DNA of 64,000 bases, taken from the NCBI RefSeq assembly GCF_038592985.1, contig NZ_CP151951.1:4269001-4333000 (forward strand). Reading direction: 5' to 3'. Position numbers and translations under genes: made by a program. Every line of letters starts with the position of its first letter. Position 1 is the first letter of the stretch. Below are positions 27,261 to 36,336 of this stretch, piece by piece. The notes below the pieces were generated by a model that saw nothing but the letters and a program-made list of their open reading frames with translations, was not told the origin of the DNA and did no database searches. The DNA comes from Paenibacillus sp. FSL R10-2782. Its GTDB lineage: Bacteria > Bacillota > Bacilli > Paenibacillales > Paenibacillaceae.

Positions 27261-27440
27261 CCGGGTGCAGATTGTTCTTATGATTGCTGTTACCCCCGGA
27301 TTTTTTTCTGATTTTTAAGCCCTTTTAATGGTTAAAATCCGGTGGTAGCTTATGCTTACGATGCGAGCTTTCCTATGGAAAGCTTTCAGGCAACCGCTTC
27401 GCTTCTTCAGAACCATTCTGCCCCCTCCGCTACTGCCAGC
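27261..27440 (+). repeat. Dispersed structured repeat, copy C (inside the ktrB leader)
   Basis: Outer arms GCAGATTGTTCT (27267-27278) and AGAACCATTCTGC (27409-27421) enclose TGATTGCTGT and an inner stem TACCCCCGGATTTT with AAAATCCGGTGGTA. The 3' tail CCGCTTCGCTTC and CCTCCGCTACTGCC is shared with copy D. This copy carries an extra small hairpin (AGCTTTCC..GGAAAGCT) near 27367-27385. It lies between the riboswitch terminator and the ktrB start, antisense to that leader. Confidence 0.75.
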
Positions 27441-27557
27441 TCATAAAATCACCAATCTCTTTTCAGTTTCTTTAGTCCGTTTCTTTTAGAGAAAACAGCG
27501 ATCGGAAGATCAAATGGATCGCGAAGCGGGCTTAACTCAGCTACGTTTTAATAACAC

Positions 27558-27586
27558 AAAAAAAGACACCGGAAATCCGAGTGCCT
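27558..27586 (-). terminator. Riboswitch-linked terminator upstream of ktrB
   Basis: On the minus strand GGCACTCGGA pairs with CCGGTGTC (one bulge) and is followed by seven T's. It starts directly after the c-di-AMP aptamer, so it is the expression platform. Confidence 0.8.
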
Positions 27587-27722
27587 GACTTGGTTCCTGT
27601 TCACAGCCTACGAGGTTAGCTGACGGATTCGGGCTGCACAGTATGCCCTATTCACACTTCCGGTCCGGGACCGGCTGTAAAATTCACCCCAGTAACATGG
27701 TTCCCCCGTTTTCCTATGGAAA
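27587..27722 (-). promoter_or_regulatory. c-di-AMP riboswitch (ydaO/yuaA class) of ktrBA
   Basis: The minus strand reads in order GGGGGAACCA, TGGGGTGAATTTTACAGCCG, a short variable hairpin (GGTCCCGGACC), GTGAATAGGGCA, CCCGAATCCGTCAGCTAACC, TCGTAGGC and AGGAACCAA. These are the conserved blocks of the ydaO aptamer in their usual order. The class binds two c-di-AMP molecules and turns genes for K+ uptake and osmolyte transport off. The next gene on this strand is ktrB. No search was run; the call rests on the motif order. Confidence 0.9.
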
Positions 27723-28002
27723 TTCGGCTCAATTGTATATCGTTAACTATATATTTCATATGCATTGTCTCAACAGATTATAATCCTTCTATATACAGAG
27801 CACAAAACCGATTTCGCCGAAATAACGTTAAATTAGCGGTAATTGGAGAATACGCCGCCTTTAATCGCAACTTATCTAATTTTATTGAAACTTTAAACTG
27901 CTTTCACTCCATTTTCATGAATATCGTAGGTCTGTTGGCGGGAACCTGTGCAGTATGATATCTTTAATGGATGTTCTTATTTACAGATTAAGGAGGAAAC
28001 TC

Positions 28003-29733
28003 ATGAATCCTATCGGGAAACCGGTCGTGCTCACGGCCAACTTCAAAAGATTAGGCTTGCTGGGCGGGATTGGCCTGATTTGCTTTTTTGTCTTTCAATT
28101 GCTTATTCCCTCGTTTAGTAATCCGAATCCGGAAGCACTGACGAATGCCAAGGTCATCAGCAAGCAGGAAGCAGTCATGCACGCACTGGACTTCGCCCGC
28201 TCCGAGCTGGGCTATACCGAATTACGGTCTAAGGAGCCTCTGGTGACCTATCAGGCCGAGACGGATTTGTACGGTTATTTATCCAGAGAAAAGCTGCTTC
28301 AACAGTATGATCGTATTTGGAAAAAAAGGTATCCCTACGAAACCTTCCGTGTCGATTTGCAGGAACCATCTTCCAAAAGCAAACTGCAAATTCATGTAGA
28401 TTTGTCCACTGGCAAAGTCGTTAGCTTTAAACGAATGACCTCCAGCACCAGTTACACACAAGCTGATATTTCTACGGATGAGCAAGCACGTAGCAGGCTT
28501 GTACGTGCAGCCGAGGGAGACATGACGCTGGAAGCGAAGGAGCAGGCAGCGACAGCCTGGGTAAAACGCTTTGGCTTTAAGCCGTCGGACTTGAAGCTCG
28601 CGACAACCGCAGGCGAGGGTGGATTGAAGTATACCGTGGACGATAAGAAAATCGGTTCCTCGGTGCTTACACTGGCCTTTACTTTTGAAGACGGGGATGT
28701 TCGCTCGTTTACACAAAGCTTTTCGGCCCCATCGTCCTATACGGATTATGTCAAAAAACAAACGTACTGGGCAAACTGGATGACCTACGCGGGTTATGCC
28801 TTATTAAGCTTGGTTTTGGGCATACTTGCCATCGTATACGCCTCACTCACACGACGCCACACTTCCTTTGTACGTGGCATTGTGCTGTCCATTGTATATT
28901 TTGCTGCCAGTATGGCAGGGACATTTAACATGCTGCCTATACTGCAAGCAGAAGCAGGTGGTCAGGGAGCACTTATATTTCTTATGATTTTGCAAGTCGT
29001 GGTTTCCTTCGTAATGGCTGTAGCAATCTACTTCTCCTTGGTCGGCGGTGACGGGCTGATGAGCAAGGTTGGACTGAATGCATGGCCACGCGCCAAAGAG
29101 CCGGGCTACGGACTGTATGTGCTTCGCAGTATGTATGTGGGCTACTTGTGGGCCTTTATTTTACTCGGTGTACAATCCATTTTGTTCTTTGTGCTGGAGC
29201 GTACGCTTCATACGTTCTCCACAACAGATGCCACACAATCTCCTTACAATATGGCCTATCCATGGTTACTGCCGATTATGGCATGGATGGCAGGCATTGG
29301 AGAGGAAGCCGTATACCGTCTGTTTGGTATCCCGATGGTGAAAAAGATGGTGAGAAATACTTTTGTTGCCTGTCTGATTACCACGCTGATTTGGGCACTC
29401 GGGCACACACTGTATCCGATCTATCCGGTCATTTCCAGACCGATTGAGCTGACCTTCCTTGGATTGCTGTTCAGTTTTGTGTTTCTGCGCTACGGCTTTA
29501 TTGCCGCCATGTTCAGCCACGTTATTTTTGACAGCATTCTGATGGGACTGAGTGTGATGACGCTAGGAGATAGCGTGAACCTGTTCGCAGGTATATTCTG
29601 GATCGTGCTCCCTGCCGTTGTGGCCTATATCATGTACTGGTTTAGTCCAAAGAAACCAAATCGAGTCATGTTTGAGCCCATAAAAAAAGAAGAGCCGTAT
29701 TCTACGACTCCTCCTCCCGAAGGGCAGCTATAA
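28003..29733 (+). CDS. CPBP-family intramembrane metalloprotease
   Basis: A 576-residue membrane protein. The first 60 residues hold one helix; a large extracytoplasmic domain (about residues 50-250, PepSY-like folds [16 protein letters not shown] and [15 protein letters not shown]) follows, then about eight helices with the CPBP (Abi/CAAX) motifs: [14 protein letters not shown] (EExxxR), [12 protein letters not shown] (FxxxH) and [12 protein letters not shown] (HxxxD). AAGGAGG precedes the ATG at 28003; the 16 extra upstream codons are not needed. CPBP members process prenylated or signal peptides or confer bacteriocin immunity. Its tail overlaps the convergent uvrC end by 32 bp. Confidence 0.83.
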   Translation: MNPIGKPVVLTANFKRLGLLGGIGLICFFVFQLLIPSFSNPNPEALTNAKVISKQEAVMHALDFARSELGYTELRSKEPLVTYQAETDLYGYLSREKLLQQYDRIWKKRYPYETFRVDLQEPSSKSKLQIHVDLSTGKVVSFKRMTSSTSYTQADISTDEQARSRLVRAAEGDMTLEAKEQAATAWVKRFGFKPSDLKLATTAGEGGLKYTVDDKKIGSSVLTLAFTFEDGDVRSFTQSFSAPSSYTDYVKKQTYWANWMTYAGYALLSLVLGILAIVYASLTRRHTSFVRGIVLSIVYFAASMAGTFNMLPILQAEAGGQGALIFLMILQVVVSFVMAVAIYFSLVGGDGLMSKVGLNAWPRAKEPGYGLYVLRSMYVGYLWAFILLGVQSILFFVLERTLHTFSTTDATQSPYNMAYPWLLPIMAWMAGIGEEAVYRLFGIPMVKKMVRNTFVACLITTLIWALGHTLYPIYPVISRPIELTFLGLLFSFVFLRYGFIAAMFSHVIFDSILMGLSVMTLGDSVNLFAGIFWIVLPAVVAYIMYWFSPKKPNRVMFEPIKKEEPYSTTPPPEGQL

Positions 29734-31792
29734 TCTGACGCGCAAGCTTATCACCGATAGAGAGAGGCCGGAAGTCTTCGACGCTGGCCTCTCTTATTTT
29801 TTTAAGTGAGCCAAAATGCTTAAGCAGCAGCTTACGCCGCTTCTCGCCAATTCCCGGAATCGAGTCCAAACGAGAGGTTACCATGGATTTGCCCCGTTGT
29901 TCACGATGGAATGTAATGGCGAATCGGTGAACCTCGTCCTGAATCCGTTGCAGCAGGTAAAATTCTTCACTGTTGCGGGCCAGTGTCACGGCCTCGGGAG
30001 AATCCCCCACCAGTAGTTGAGAGGTTCTATGCTTGGCATCCTTCACCAGACCACATACAGGAATGAACAAACCCAGTTCATTCTCCAGCACATCCACAGC
30101 GGCCTTAATCTGTCCGCGTCCACCATCGACGACGATCAAATTCGGGCGCTCCAGATTTTCCTTGAGCACACGCTCATATCGACGCCGAATGACCTCACGC
30201 ATCGTTTCATAATCATCAGGCCCCTGTACCGAACGGATTTTATATTTACGGTATTCCTTCTTGGCAGGCTTGCCATCAATGAACACAATCATGGCCGATA
30301 CCGGATCAGAACCCTGTATGTTGGAGTTATCAAACGCCTCGACCCGGTGCAGGCTATCCAGCCCAATCGCACGCCCCAAATTGCTTGCAGCCTTGGATGT
30401 CCGTTCCTCGTCCCGTTCAATCAGCTTAAACTTCTCATCCAAAGCGACCCGTGCATTTTCCGTAGCCATCCCTGTCATTTGCTTTTTCAATCCACGTTGA
30501 GGCACCAGCACCTTTACATCCAGCCATTCAGCCAGAGCGTGAGCTGCCGTAGCTGGTTCCTCCAGCCCACCTGACAGTTGGGTTTCTGTGTTGTCTCGGT
30601 CCAATGCTTCTCCATAAGAAACACGCTCCTCTGCCACTAGCAGTGTATCAGCGAGACGCTCGAACGAATGTTCTGCATTTTGCACATCCGGCACTGTACC
30701 TGCTTCTTGCGCAGCATCGTTACTGGTCTGTCTGGTTCCCTCGGTTGTTGCAGTGTGAGGAGCAGCTTCCGCCTCAGCCGATTGACCGACATCCCCCGGT
30801 TCCTCCTGCTTCATCAGCTTCGGTGTATCCGGCAGCAATATTTCCTGCGGCACCGCCGGGTTATCACTATAATATTGCGTTACATAGGACATAAAATCGC
30901 TGTAAGCCTCTCCGTAAAAAGGAAACGTAGACATATGCCTCTCGATCATTTTACCTTTACGAACATATAGAATCTGCACACACATCCAGCCCTTATCCAC
31001 CGAAAATCCGAATACATCGCGGTCCTTCGCATCGGCTGTCGTGATTTTCTGCTTTTCCATCATCGCGTCAATGCTGATAATCTGGTCGCGCAGCTCCTTG
31101 GCACGCTCAAAGTACAGTTCCTCTGCGGCCTCCTGCATTTTATGTTGAAGATCTTTTTTAATTTCCTCATGCCCACCACTCAAAAAAGAACCAATCTCCT
31201 GACCAATCTGGTCATACGTTTCCTGCTCAACCTCTTTCACACAAGGCCCCAGGCATTGATGCATATGATAATAAAGGCACACTTCCTTCGGCATCACACC
31301 GCACTTGCGTAACGGGTACATGCGGTCCAGCAGCTTCTTCGTCTGATGTGCCGCGTAGGAATTAGGATAAGGGCCAAAATATTTTGCTTTATCTTTCAGA
31401 ACGCGCCGGGTCACCTCCAGCTTGGGGTGCTCCTCGTTCGTAATTTTCAAATACGGAAAGGTTTTGTCATCCTTCAATAGCACGTTATAACGCGGCTGGT
31501 ACTTCTTAATCAGGTTGCACTCCAGGATGAGCGCCTCCATATTACTGCCCGTAACGATATATTCAAAATCACGGATGTCGGAAACCAGTCGCTGCGTCTT
31601 GCCGTTATGGCTACCTGTAAAATAGGAACGGACCCGGTTTTTCAGCACTTTGGCCTTGCCGACATAAATGATGGTGCCCTCGCTGTTCTTCATCAAGTAA
31701 CAACCCGATGCATCCGGCAGCAACGCTAATTTGTGCCGTATGTTCTCCAGCGCCTTCTCCTGATCTCGCAAGTCCTCCGCATAAGATTCCAT
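29702..31792 (-). CDS. uvrC: Excinuclease ABC subunit C, with an unusual internal insertion
   Basis: UvrC makes both cuts in nucleotide excision repair. Domains in order: GIY-YIG nuclease ([19 protein letters not shown], residues 31-49), Cys cluster [24 protein letters not shown] motif (about 210-245, [12 protein letters not shown]), RNase H-like nuclease ([20 protein letters not shown] with its Asp) and a C-terminal double helix-hairpin-helix ([21 protein letters not shown]). At 696 residues it is about 100 longer than usual. The surplus is an acidic, Ala/Thr/Glu-rich stretch at residues 322-420. The ATG at 31792 has AAGGAGGA 9 bases upstream. Confidence 0.93.
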   Translation of the reverse strand: MESYAEDLRDQEKALENIRHKLALLPDASGCYLMKNSEGTIIYVGKAKVLKNRVRSYFTGSHNGKTQRLVSDIRDFEYIVTGSNMEALILECNLIKKYQPRYNVLLKDDKTFPYLKITNEEHPKLEVTRRVLKDKAKYFGPYPNSYAAHQTKKLLDRMYPLRKCGVMPKEVCLYYHMHQCLGPCVKEVEQETYDQIGQEIGSFLSGGHEEIKKDLQHKMQEAAEELYFERAKELRDQIISIDAMMEKQKITTADAKDRDVFGFSVDKGWMCVQILYVRKGKMIERHMSTFPFYGEAYSDFMSYVTQYYSDNPAVPQEILLPDTPKLMKQEEPGDVGQSAEAEAAPHTATTEGTRQTSNDAAQEAGTVPDVQNAEHSFERLADTLLVAEERVSYGEALDRDNTETQLSGGLEEPATAAHALAEWLDVKVLVPQRGLKKQMTGMATENARVALDEKFKLIERDEERTSKAASNLGRAIGLDSLHRVEAFDNSNIQGSDPVSAMIVFIDGKPAKKEYRKYKIRSVQGPDDYETMREVIRRRYERVLKENLERPNLIVVDGGRGQIKAAVDVLENELGLFIPVCGLVKDAKHRTSQLLVGDSPEAVTLARNSEEFYLLQRIQDEVHRFAITFHREQRGKSMVTSRLDSIPGIGEKRRKLLLKHFGSLKKIREASVEDFRPLSIGDKLARQIIAALREEES

Positions 31793-31858
31793 TCGCCCGG
31801 TTCCTCCTTCCATTCTTAAATGACTTCAACTACTATATAATATGCAGGAATAATACAC

Positions 31859-31890
31859 AAAAACGCCCCCGGTATTTACAACCGGAGGCA
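31859..31890 (-). terminator. Terminator of trxA
   Basis: On the minus strand GCCTCCGGTT pairs with ACCGGGGGC and is followed by GTTTTTG. It lies about 60 bases after the trxA stop and just upstream of the uvrC start region. Confidence 0.75.
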
Positions 31891-31947
31891 TTGACCGTTC
31901 ATGGCCGCTCCCCAAGCCCCCGCAGGAGCATGGGTCACATGCGATGA

Positions 31948-32265
31948 TTACTGGTGTTTAGTAAGCATGCTTTTCAGCGCTTCTTTGGAATTCAGACCCA
32001 CCACTTTATCAACAGGCTGTCCGTCTTTGAAGACGATCAGGGTAGGAATGCTCATAACGCCGAAACGGGAAGCAGACTCTGGATTTTCATCCACGTTTAC
32101 TTTCGCGATTTTGACGCTGTCGCCAACTTCTGTGGACAGATCCTCCAGAATAGGAGCGATCATTTTGCAAGGACCGCACCATGGCGCCCAAAAATCAACT
32201 AAAACGGTTCCTGTACCTTCGACTTCTGCGTTGAAGGATTGGTCGGACACGTTAACAATTGCCAT
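31948..32265 (-). CDS. trxA: Thioredoxin
   Basis: A 105-residue thioredoxin with the active site FWAPWCGPCKMIAP (redox pair WCGPC), the buried Asp in VDFWAP and the cis-Pro in MSIPTLIVFKDG. It reduces protein disulfides in the cytoplasm using NADPH through thioredoxin reductase. AAGGAGG lies 8 bases before the ATG. A sigma-A promoter (GTGTCA, 17 bp, TATAAT) stands at 32299-32327. The uvrC-trxA neighbourhood is common in Bacillales. Confidence 0.95.
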   Translation of the reverse strand: MAIVNVSDQSFNAEVEGTGTVLVDFWAPWCGPCKMIAPILEDLSTEVGDSVKIAKVNVDENPESASRFGVMSIPTLIVFKDGQPVDKVVGLNSKEALKSMLTKHQ

Positions 32266-32298
32266 TGTATGTTCCTCCTTTATAGAAAAGTCAAGATT

Positions 32299-32327
32299 AT
32301 TATAACCTGTAATTTCTTTTTTGACAC
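32299..32327 (-). promoter_or_regulatory. Sigma-A promoter of trxA
   Basis: The minus strand reads GTGTCA, a 17-base spacer, then TATAAT, followed 34 bases later by the trxA start codon. The -10 is consensus, and the -35 matches TTGACA at four of six bases. Confidence 0.6.
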
Positions 32328-32384
32328 CTTTTAATTATATCACAATAGTTTTTTAATTGTAAGATATCAAAATAGCAAATTGAT

Positions 32385-33338
32385 TTACGATGATCCTCGC
32401 TGATTTTTTCCTTTGACAGTAATGACGTCTACAAAAGGACGAATCCGGTCCATCAAACGTTGCCCCTTGTACAATTCCTCACCGTCCTTGCTCGTAAAGC
32501 TCAGGTGCTTCTCCAGCCCCTGCAACGAGTAATTCGAAGTATAAAAGGTAGGTTTGCGGTTCATTCGGTAATTCAAAATCGAGCCCATTACATGATCCCG
32601 TACCCATGGACTCAAATTTTCGGCTCCAATGTCGTCAAATACGAGCAGATCACAATTTTTAAGCATTTCGGTCGTTTCCTTCAGCTTTTGTCCTTCCTGA
32701 ATCATGGACTTTAAGTCCTCCACAAAATCAGGCATATACACGATCACACCGTTCAGCCCGGACAGGGCCAGCTCGTGCAGCAGATATCCCATTAAAAAGG
32801 TCTTCCCCGTACCAAACGTACCTTCCAGGTACAGTCCTTTTTTGGATAAGCCCTGGCTTTTCGTTTCTTCGATGTAACGGAATAGCTGTGTGACTGCGGG
32901 CATACGTTGTGAGTCCTTACGTGCAATTTCAAGGGCATTATAGCCTTCCAAAAGCGCACGCTCATCCACATAAAAGCTTTTAATCCGCTGACGCACCCGC
33001 TGCTCGTGCTGTGAAGCTACCAGCTTGGCGCAAGGGGTACGAATGTCTACCATTTCAGCTGTACCATTCGGATATTCCACGCCCAGCTTGCAAAAATGTC
33101 CCTGAAAATCGTTAGGACACTGTTCCAGCCCCGGACAGTTGTCGCAATTCCGACGATCCCGGGTATACTGAAAAAGCATGCTCATATTTAATCGCAGTTG
33201 TGCTTCGTCAATATCGGGATGCGCAACGCAAAATTCCTGCACCAACGGATCATTGAGAACCTGATCGGCCACATTGCGCGTGCGCTGGCGAAACGAAGGG
33301 TTCTGCAGCTGCTGTAGCAAATCGCCCAGTGATTCCAA
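32385..33338 (-). CDS. dnaI: Primosomal helicase loader DnaI
   Basis: A 317-residue AAA+ loader that places the replicative helicase DnaC on DNA. The N-terminal domain holds a zinc-binding Cys cluster (RNCDNCPGLEQC, then HFCKLG). The AAA+ domain has Walker A LEGTFGTGKTFLMGYLL (near residue 170), Walker B LLVFDDIGAE, and sensor and arginine-finger segments near FYTSNYSLQGLE and RIRPFVDVI. The start is a TTG at 33338 with AGGAGGA just upstream. It follows dnaB on the same strand, separated by 229 bp that contain a dispersed structured repeat. Confidence 0.93.
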   Translation of the reverse strand: MESLGDLLQQLQNPSFRQRTRNVADQVLNDPLVQEFCVAHPDIDEAQLRLNMSMLFQYTRDRRNCDNCPGLEQCPNDFQGHFCKLGVEYPNGTAEMVDIRTPCAKLVASQHEQRVRQRIKSFYVDERALLEGYNALEIARKDSQRMPAVTQLFRYIEETKSQGLSKKGLYLEGTFGTGKTFLMGYLLHELALSGLNGVIVYMPDFVEDLKSMIQEGQKLKETTEMLKNCDLLVFDDIGAENLSPWVRDHVMGSILNYRMNRKPTFYTSNYSLQGLEKHLSFTSKDGEELYKGQRLMDRIRPFVDVITVKGKNQRGSS

Positions 33339-33390
33339 GAACGCTCCTCCTTTCTAAAATGTGCAGAGTTATGGGGGAGAGACGCTTCGC

Positions 33391-33526
33391 GTGCAGATTG
33401 TTCTTCCGATTGCTGTTATCCCCGGATTTTTCCTATTGAAATAAAATTTTAAAGGTTAAAATCCGGGGATAAAGGCAAACGCTTCGCTTCTACAGAACAA
33501 TTCTGCCCGCTCCGCTACCGACCGCC
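33391..33526 (+). repeat. Dispersed structured repeat, copy D (between dnaB and dnaI)
   Basis: The cleanest copy. The outer stem GCAGATTGTTCT (33393-33404) pairs with AGAACAATTCTGC (33494-33506), with one bulged T. The inner stem ATCCCCGGATTTT (33418-33430) pairs fully with AAAATCCGGGGAT (33458-33470). The asymmetric internal loop (TCCGATTGCTGTT on one side, AAGGCAAACGCTTCGCTTC on the other) and the tail CCCGCTCCGCTACCGACCGCC up to 33526 are shared with the other copies. It is antisense to the dnaB-dnaI transcript. Confidence 0.85.
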
Positions 33527-33567
33527 ATAAAGTCAACACATATTTGAATTGGCTTCGCTTAATATTT

Positions 33568-35085
33568 TTACACCTTTTTCTGTTTACCCGATTGCATTCG
33601 TTCAGCCAGGCGCAGCAGTTCATCCAGTTCTTCCTCGGATACGGATTCCTCGGAAGGATGATCCTGTACGATGGGAATGGATGGCTTGGATGGGCCGCTG
33701 TTTTTGGCATACGACCGCGAACGGCCACCGGAAGGAGAAGCAGCGGACTGCTTGCCTTTTACCTTGGCCTGATCCCGTATATATTGAACGGCCTTTTCGT
33801 AAGTATTTACCTGCTTTAGCAGCATGTTGGAGGCAACGGCCTCGACAAAATTGCGGTTGATCCGCTGATCGCTCCCTGACACCAGCAGGGACATTAAATA
33901 ATGGATAAGTACGTTGATGACTTCACCGGGCAGCTTGTAGCTGATATCAATCTTTTCGAATATATCCAGCAGGTTACCGGGAACCGTGCCCGGGAAAAAG
34001 GTTTGCAGCAAACGTCGATAAGGCTCATTGCGCAGCATCATATTATATTGGTGAATGTCGCACTTGGCTGTGAATTGTGGTGGAACCTCCACATAAAATT
34101 CCATCTCCACGGCTTGCTCCGCAGGCGGCTCTTCTGGATTGGCTGCTTCTCTCTGGCGCAAGGCAACCACTTTGGCGGCCTGCACCTGCTGTTCCTCCTG
34201 ACGCTTCCGATCCTGTCTGGAATGCTGGCTGGCCCGGAGTTGAAGCTCGTCTAGCAGCAAATCGCCCGCTTCGGTAAAGATACCGTCCTCATCCAGCAAG
34301 CGGCTGATGTCCTGCACAGATAAGTCAAATTTGCGAACAACGTAATTGACCATGCCTAGCTGCTCGTGCTCAAAGCGGAGGCGTTCCACATGCTTGCGAT
34401 TAACGGATTCGCGTGGAAAACGGAGAATGATGTCTGCATAATTCAGCCCTTCCTCCGACTCTGCGGCCAAAGTCCCATTATGACGACCCGAAGACACCTC
34501 GGACAGCGCCTGCTCCAACTCGTAATCAATGACATGGGTGTTCAGCTCAAATAACTCGTAAAACGGAATAGATATATTCTCTTTATTATAGGAAGATTGC
34601 GACCATTCCGCAGATTCGCTGCTCCACAGCGATTCTCGCAGAGAAAGCACCGCAAACTTGCCGATTTTGTCTCTCAACAAAAGAGTAAGATGCTGCGTTC
34701 TGAAAAAATCGGCAGGCGCAAGCGGTGGCTGCATCTCATATTCATACATATAATCATCCGTTTCCGGTGCATATAGCCTGGACGTCTGCAACAGACCGAC
34801 AGCCTCCAGCTTGGAGGTCTGTTCAATGAGATACTTGCGTCCCTTCTCGCTTGGCTCCAGCCCTAGTGTCAGAAAAAGACGACGCTGCTGCTCCAGCGGC
34901 GAATAACCGATCTGTCCGACTGGCACATGCTGGAACAATAGCCGATACAGGCTGACCGCAAATGCGCCTACCATCGGCTGATAGACACTTCCCAGCATCA
35001 ATTCATCCAGTGCGCTCAAGCCGAATTCCCGATAAACGCAGTAGCGGTGGTTCTCAGTATAGTGCAGCAGGTTTTTCATCCGCAT
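33568..35085 (-). CDS. dnaB: Replication initiation and membrane attachment protein DnaB
   Basis: A 505-residue DnaB of the Firmicute type (not the helicase), which with DnaD and DnaI loads the helicase at oriC and on restarted forks. The N-terminal DDBH1-like region includes HRYCVYREFGLSALDELMLGSVYQPMVGA. The DDBH2-like segment near residues 370-450 contains LLDIFEKIDISYKLPGEVINVLIHYLM and EKAVQYIRDQAKVKG. A low-complexity basic/acidic tail ends the protein. The start has AGGAAAGGAAG about 9 bases upstream of ATG 35085. Its neighbour dnaI supports the call. Confidence 0.92.
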   Translation of the reverse strand: MRMKNLLHYTENHRYCVYREFGLSALDELMLGSVYQPMVGAFAVSLYRLLFQHVPVGQIGYSPLEQQRRLFLTLGLEPSEKGRKYLIEQTSKLEAVGLLQTSRLYAPETDDYMYEYEMQPPLAPADFFRTQHLTLLLRDKIGKFAVLSLRESLWSSESAEWSQSSYNKENISIPFYELFELNTHVIDYELEQALSEVSSGRHNGTLAAESEEGLNYADIILRFPRESVNRKHVERLRFEHEQLGMVNYVVRKFDLSVQDISRLLDEDGIFTEAGDLLLDELQLRASQHSRQDRKRQEEQQVQAAKVVALRQREAANPEEPPAEQAVEMEFYVEVPPQFTAKCDIHQYNMMLRNEPYRRLLQTFFPGTVPGNLLDIFEKIDISYKLPGEVINVLIHYLMSLLVSGSDQRINRNFVEAVASNMLLKQVNTYEKAVQYIRDQAKVKGKQSAASPSGGRSRSYAKNSGPSKPSIPIVQDHPSEESVSEEELDELLRLAERMQSGKQKKV

Positions 35086-35433
35086 TCCAACATTCTTCCT
35101 TTCCTGACATAACGGTCACCAAGATGTTTTTCTATTCTATCATACTTGCCCCTAGCTGAGACCAGCAAAATAAGTCCAATTGTCCTCCTTTTTGGCAGTC
35201 TCATTCGTCCGTGTTCCCCTTTTTTCGAGAATACTAACTATTTTTACAACTTGTGACCTGCATCACGGAAAAAATAAAATTCTTCACATTTCTTTCATTG
35301 GTGAAAATCCTTTATTTGGGCTACAATATAATAGTTAAGCATTACACATTTTTTATTCGCAGGACATACTTACAACGCACATGTTTCGGCCATGCCGATG
35401 ATTATTTACAGATTTGAAAAAGGAGTGACCATT

Positions 35434-36213
35434 GTGAACCAACATCAACCTCAACAACCCCCATCAACGCCAAATGAAGTAGCATCCACGCTGGAAGGCT
35501 GGTATGCACTTCACGATTTCCGATCCATCAACTGGACCGCATGGAAAACAGCAGACGATGAAGAACGCGCCGGAGCGCTGGACGAGCTCCAAGAGTTTAT
35601 GAAGGAATGGAGTGTTACCGAGGAAGCAGGTCTAGGCAGCTCTGCCGTATATACTGTAATCGGACAAAAGGCTGATTTTGTGATGTTGCATCTACGCGAA
35701 ACGCTGGAAGACCTCAACAAACTCGAAAATGAGTTTAACAAAACAACCTTTGCCAAATATACGACTAAAACCTACTCTTACGTGAGTGTGGTCGAGCTGA
35801 GCAACTATTTGAGCAAGGACGAAGATCCGATGCAAAATCCGCAAATTGTTGCACGTCTGAAGCCTGTTTTGAACAAGGCTCGATATATTTGCTTCTATCC
35901 GATGAACAAAAAACGCGATCTGGACGACAACTGGTATATGCTTTCGATGGATGAGCGCCGCACTCTGATGCGCAGTCACGGTTTGATCGGACGCAGCTAT
36001 GCTGGCAGAGTGAAGCAAATCATTTCCGGTTCTATCGGCTTCGACGATTGGGAATGGGGTGTCACGCTGTTCTCCGATGATGCCCTTCAATTCAAGAAGC
36101 TGATCTACGAAATGCGTTTTGACGAAGTCAGCGCCCGTTACGGCGAGTTCGGCTCCTTCTATGTCGGCAGCGTCCTGAACGAAGAAACATTTGAAGACAT
36201 GTTAAAGCTATAA
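35434..36213 (+). CDS. hemQ: Coproheme decarboxylase HemQ (chlorite-dismutase fold)
   Basis: A 259-residue enzyme that decarboxylates iron-coproporphyrin III to protoheme, the last step of the Gram-positive coproporphyrin-dependent heme pathway. Diagnostic segments are [45 protein letters not shown] with the catalytic Tyr/Lys region, and [19 protein letters not shown] with the proximal-His region. [14 protein letters not shown] closes the fold. The GTG at 35434 has AAAGGAG 8 bases upstream, which puts the true start 14 codons inside the longest frame. A terminator follows directly. Confidence 0.93.
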   Translation: MNQHQPQQPPSTPNEVASTLEGWYALHDFRSINWTAWKTADDEERAGALDELQEFMKEWSVTEEAGLGSSAVYTVIGQKADFVMLHLRETLEDLNKLENEFNKTTFAKYTTKTYSYVSVVELSNYLSKDEDPMQNPQIVARLKPVLNKARYICFYPMNKKRDLDDNWYMLSMDERRTLMRSHGLIGRSYAGRVKQIISGSIGFDDWEWGVTLFSDDALQFKKLIYEMRFDEVSARYGEFGSFYVGSVLNEETFEDMLKL

Positions 36214-36220
36214 AACGACC

Positions 36221-36266
36221 AAGGATTTCGTGAACTCCCGCTTTAGGGAATGCGGAATCCTTTTTA
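36221..36266 (+). terminator. Terminator of hemQ
   Basis: AAGGATT-TCG pairs with CGG-AATCCTT around a loop that contains its own small stem (CTCCC/GGGAA), followed by TTTTTAT. It lies 8 bases after the stop codon. Confidence 0.75.
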
Positions 36267-36336
36267 TATGCTGCAAAGCCGCACAGGATGAGAAAAGGCC
36301 CCCTCACGGGCGCCTGAAAAATCATATTCTTATATA

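Noticed and set aside
27716..27958. 80-codon plus-strand frame before the CPBP gene
   Set aside because: It begins against the 5' end of the riboswitch region and has no ribosome-binding site; the real gene starts at 28003.
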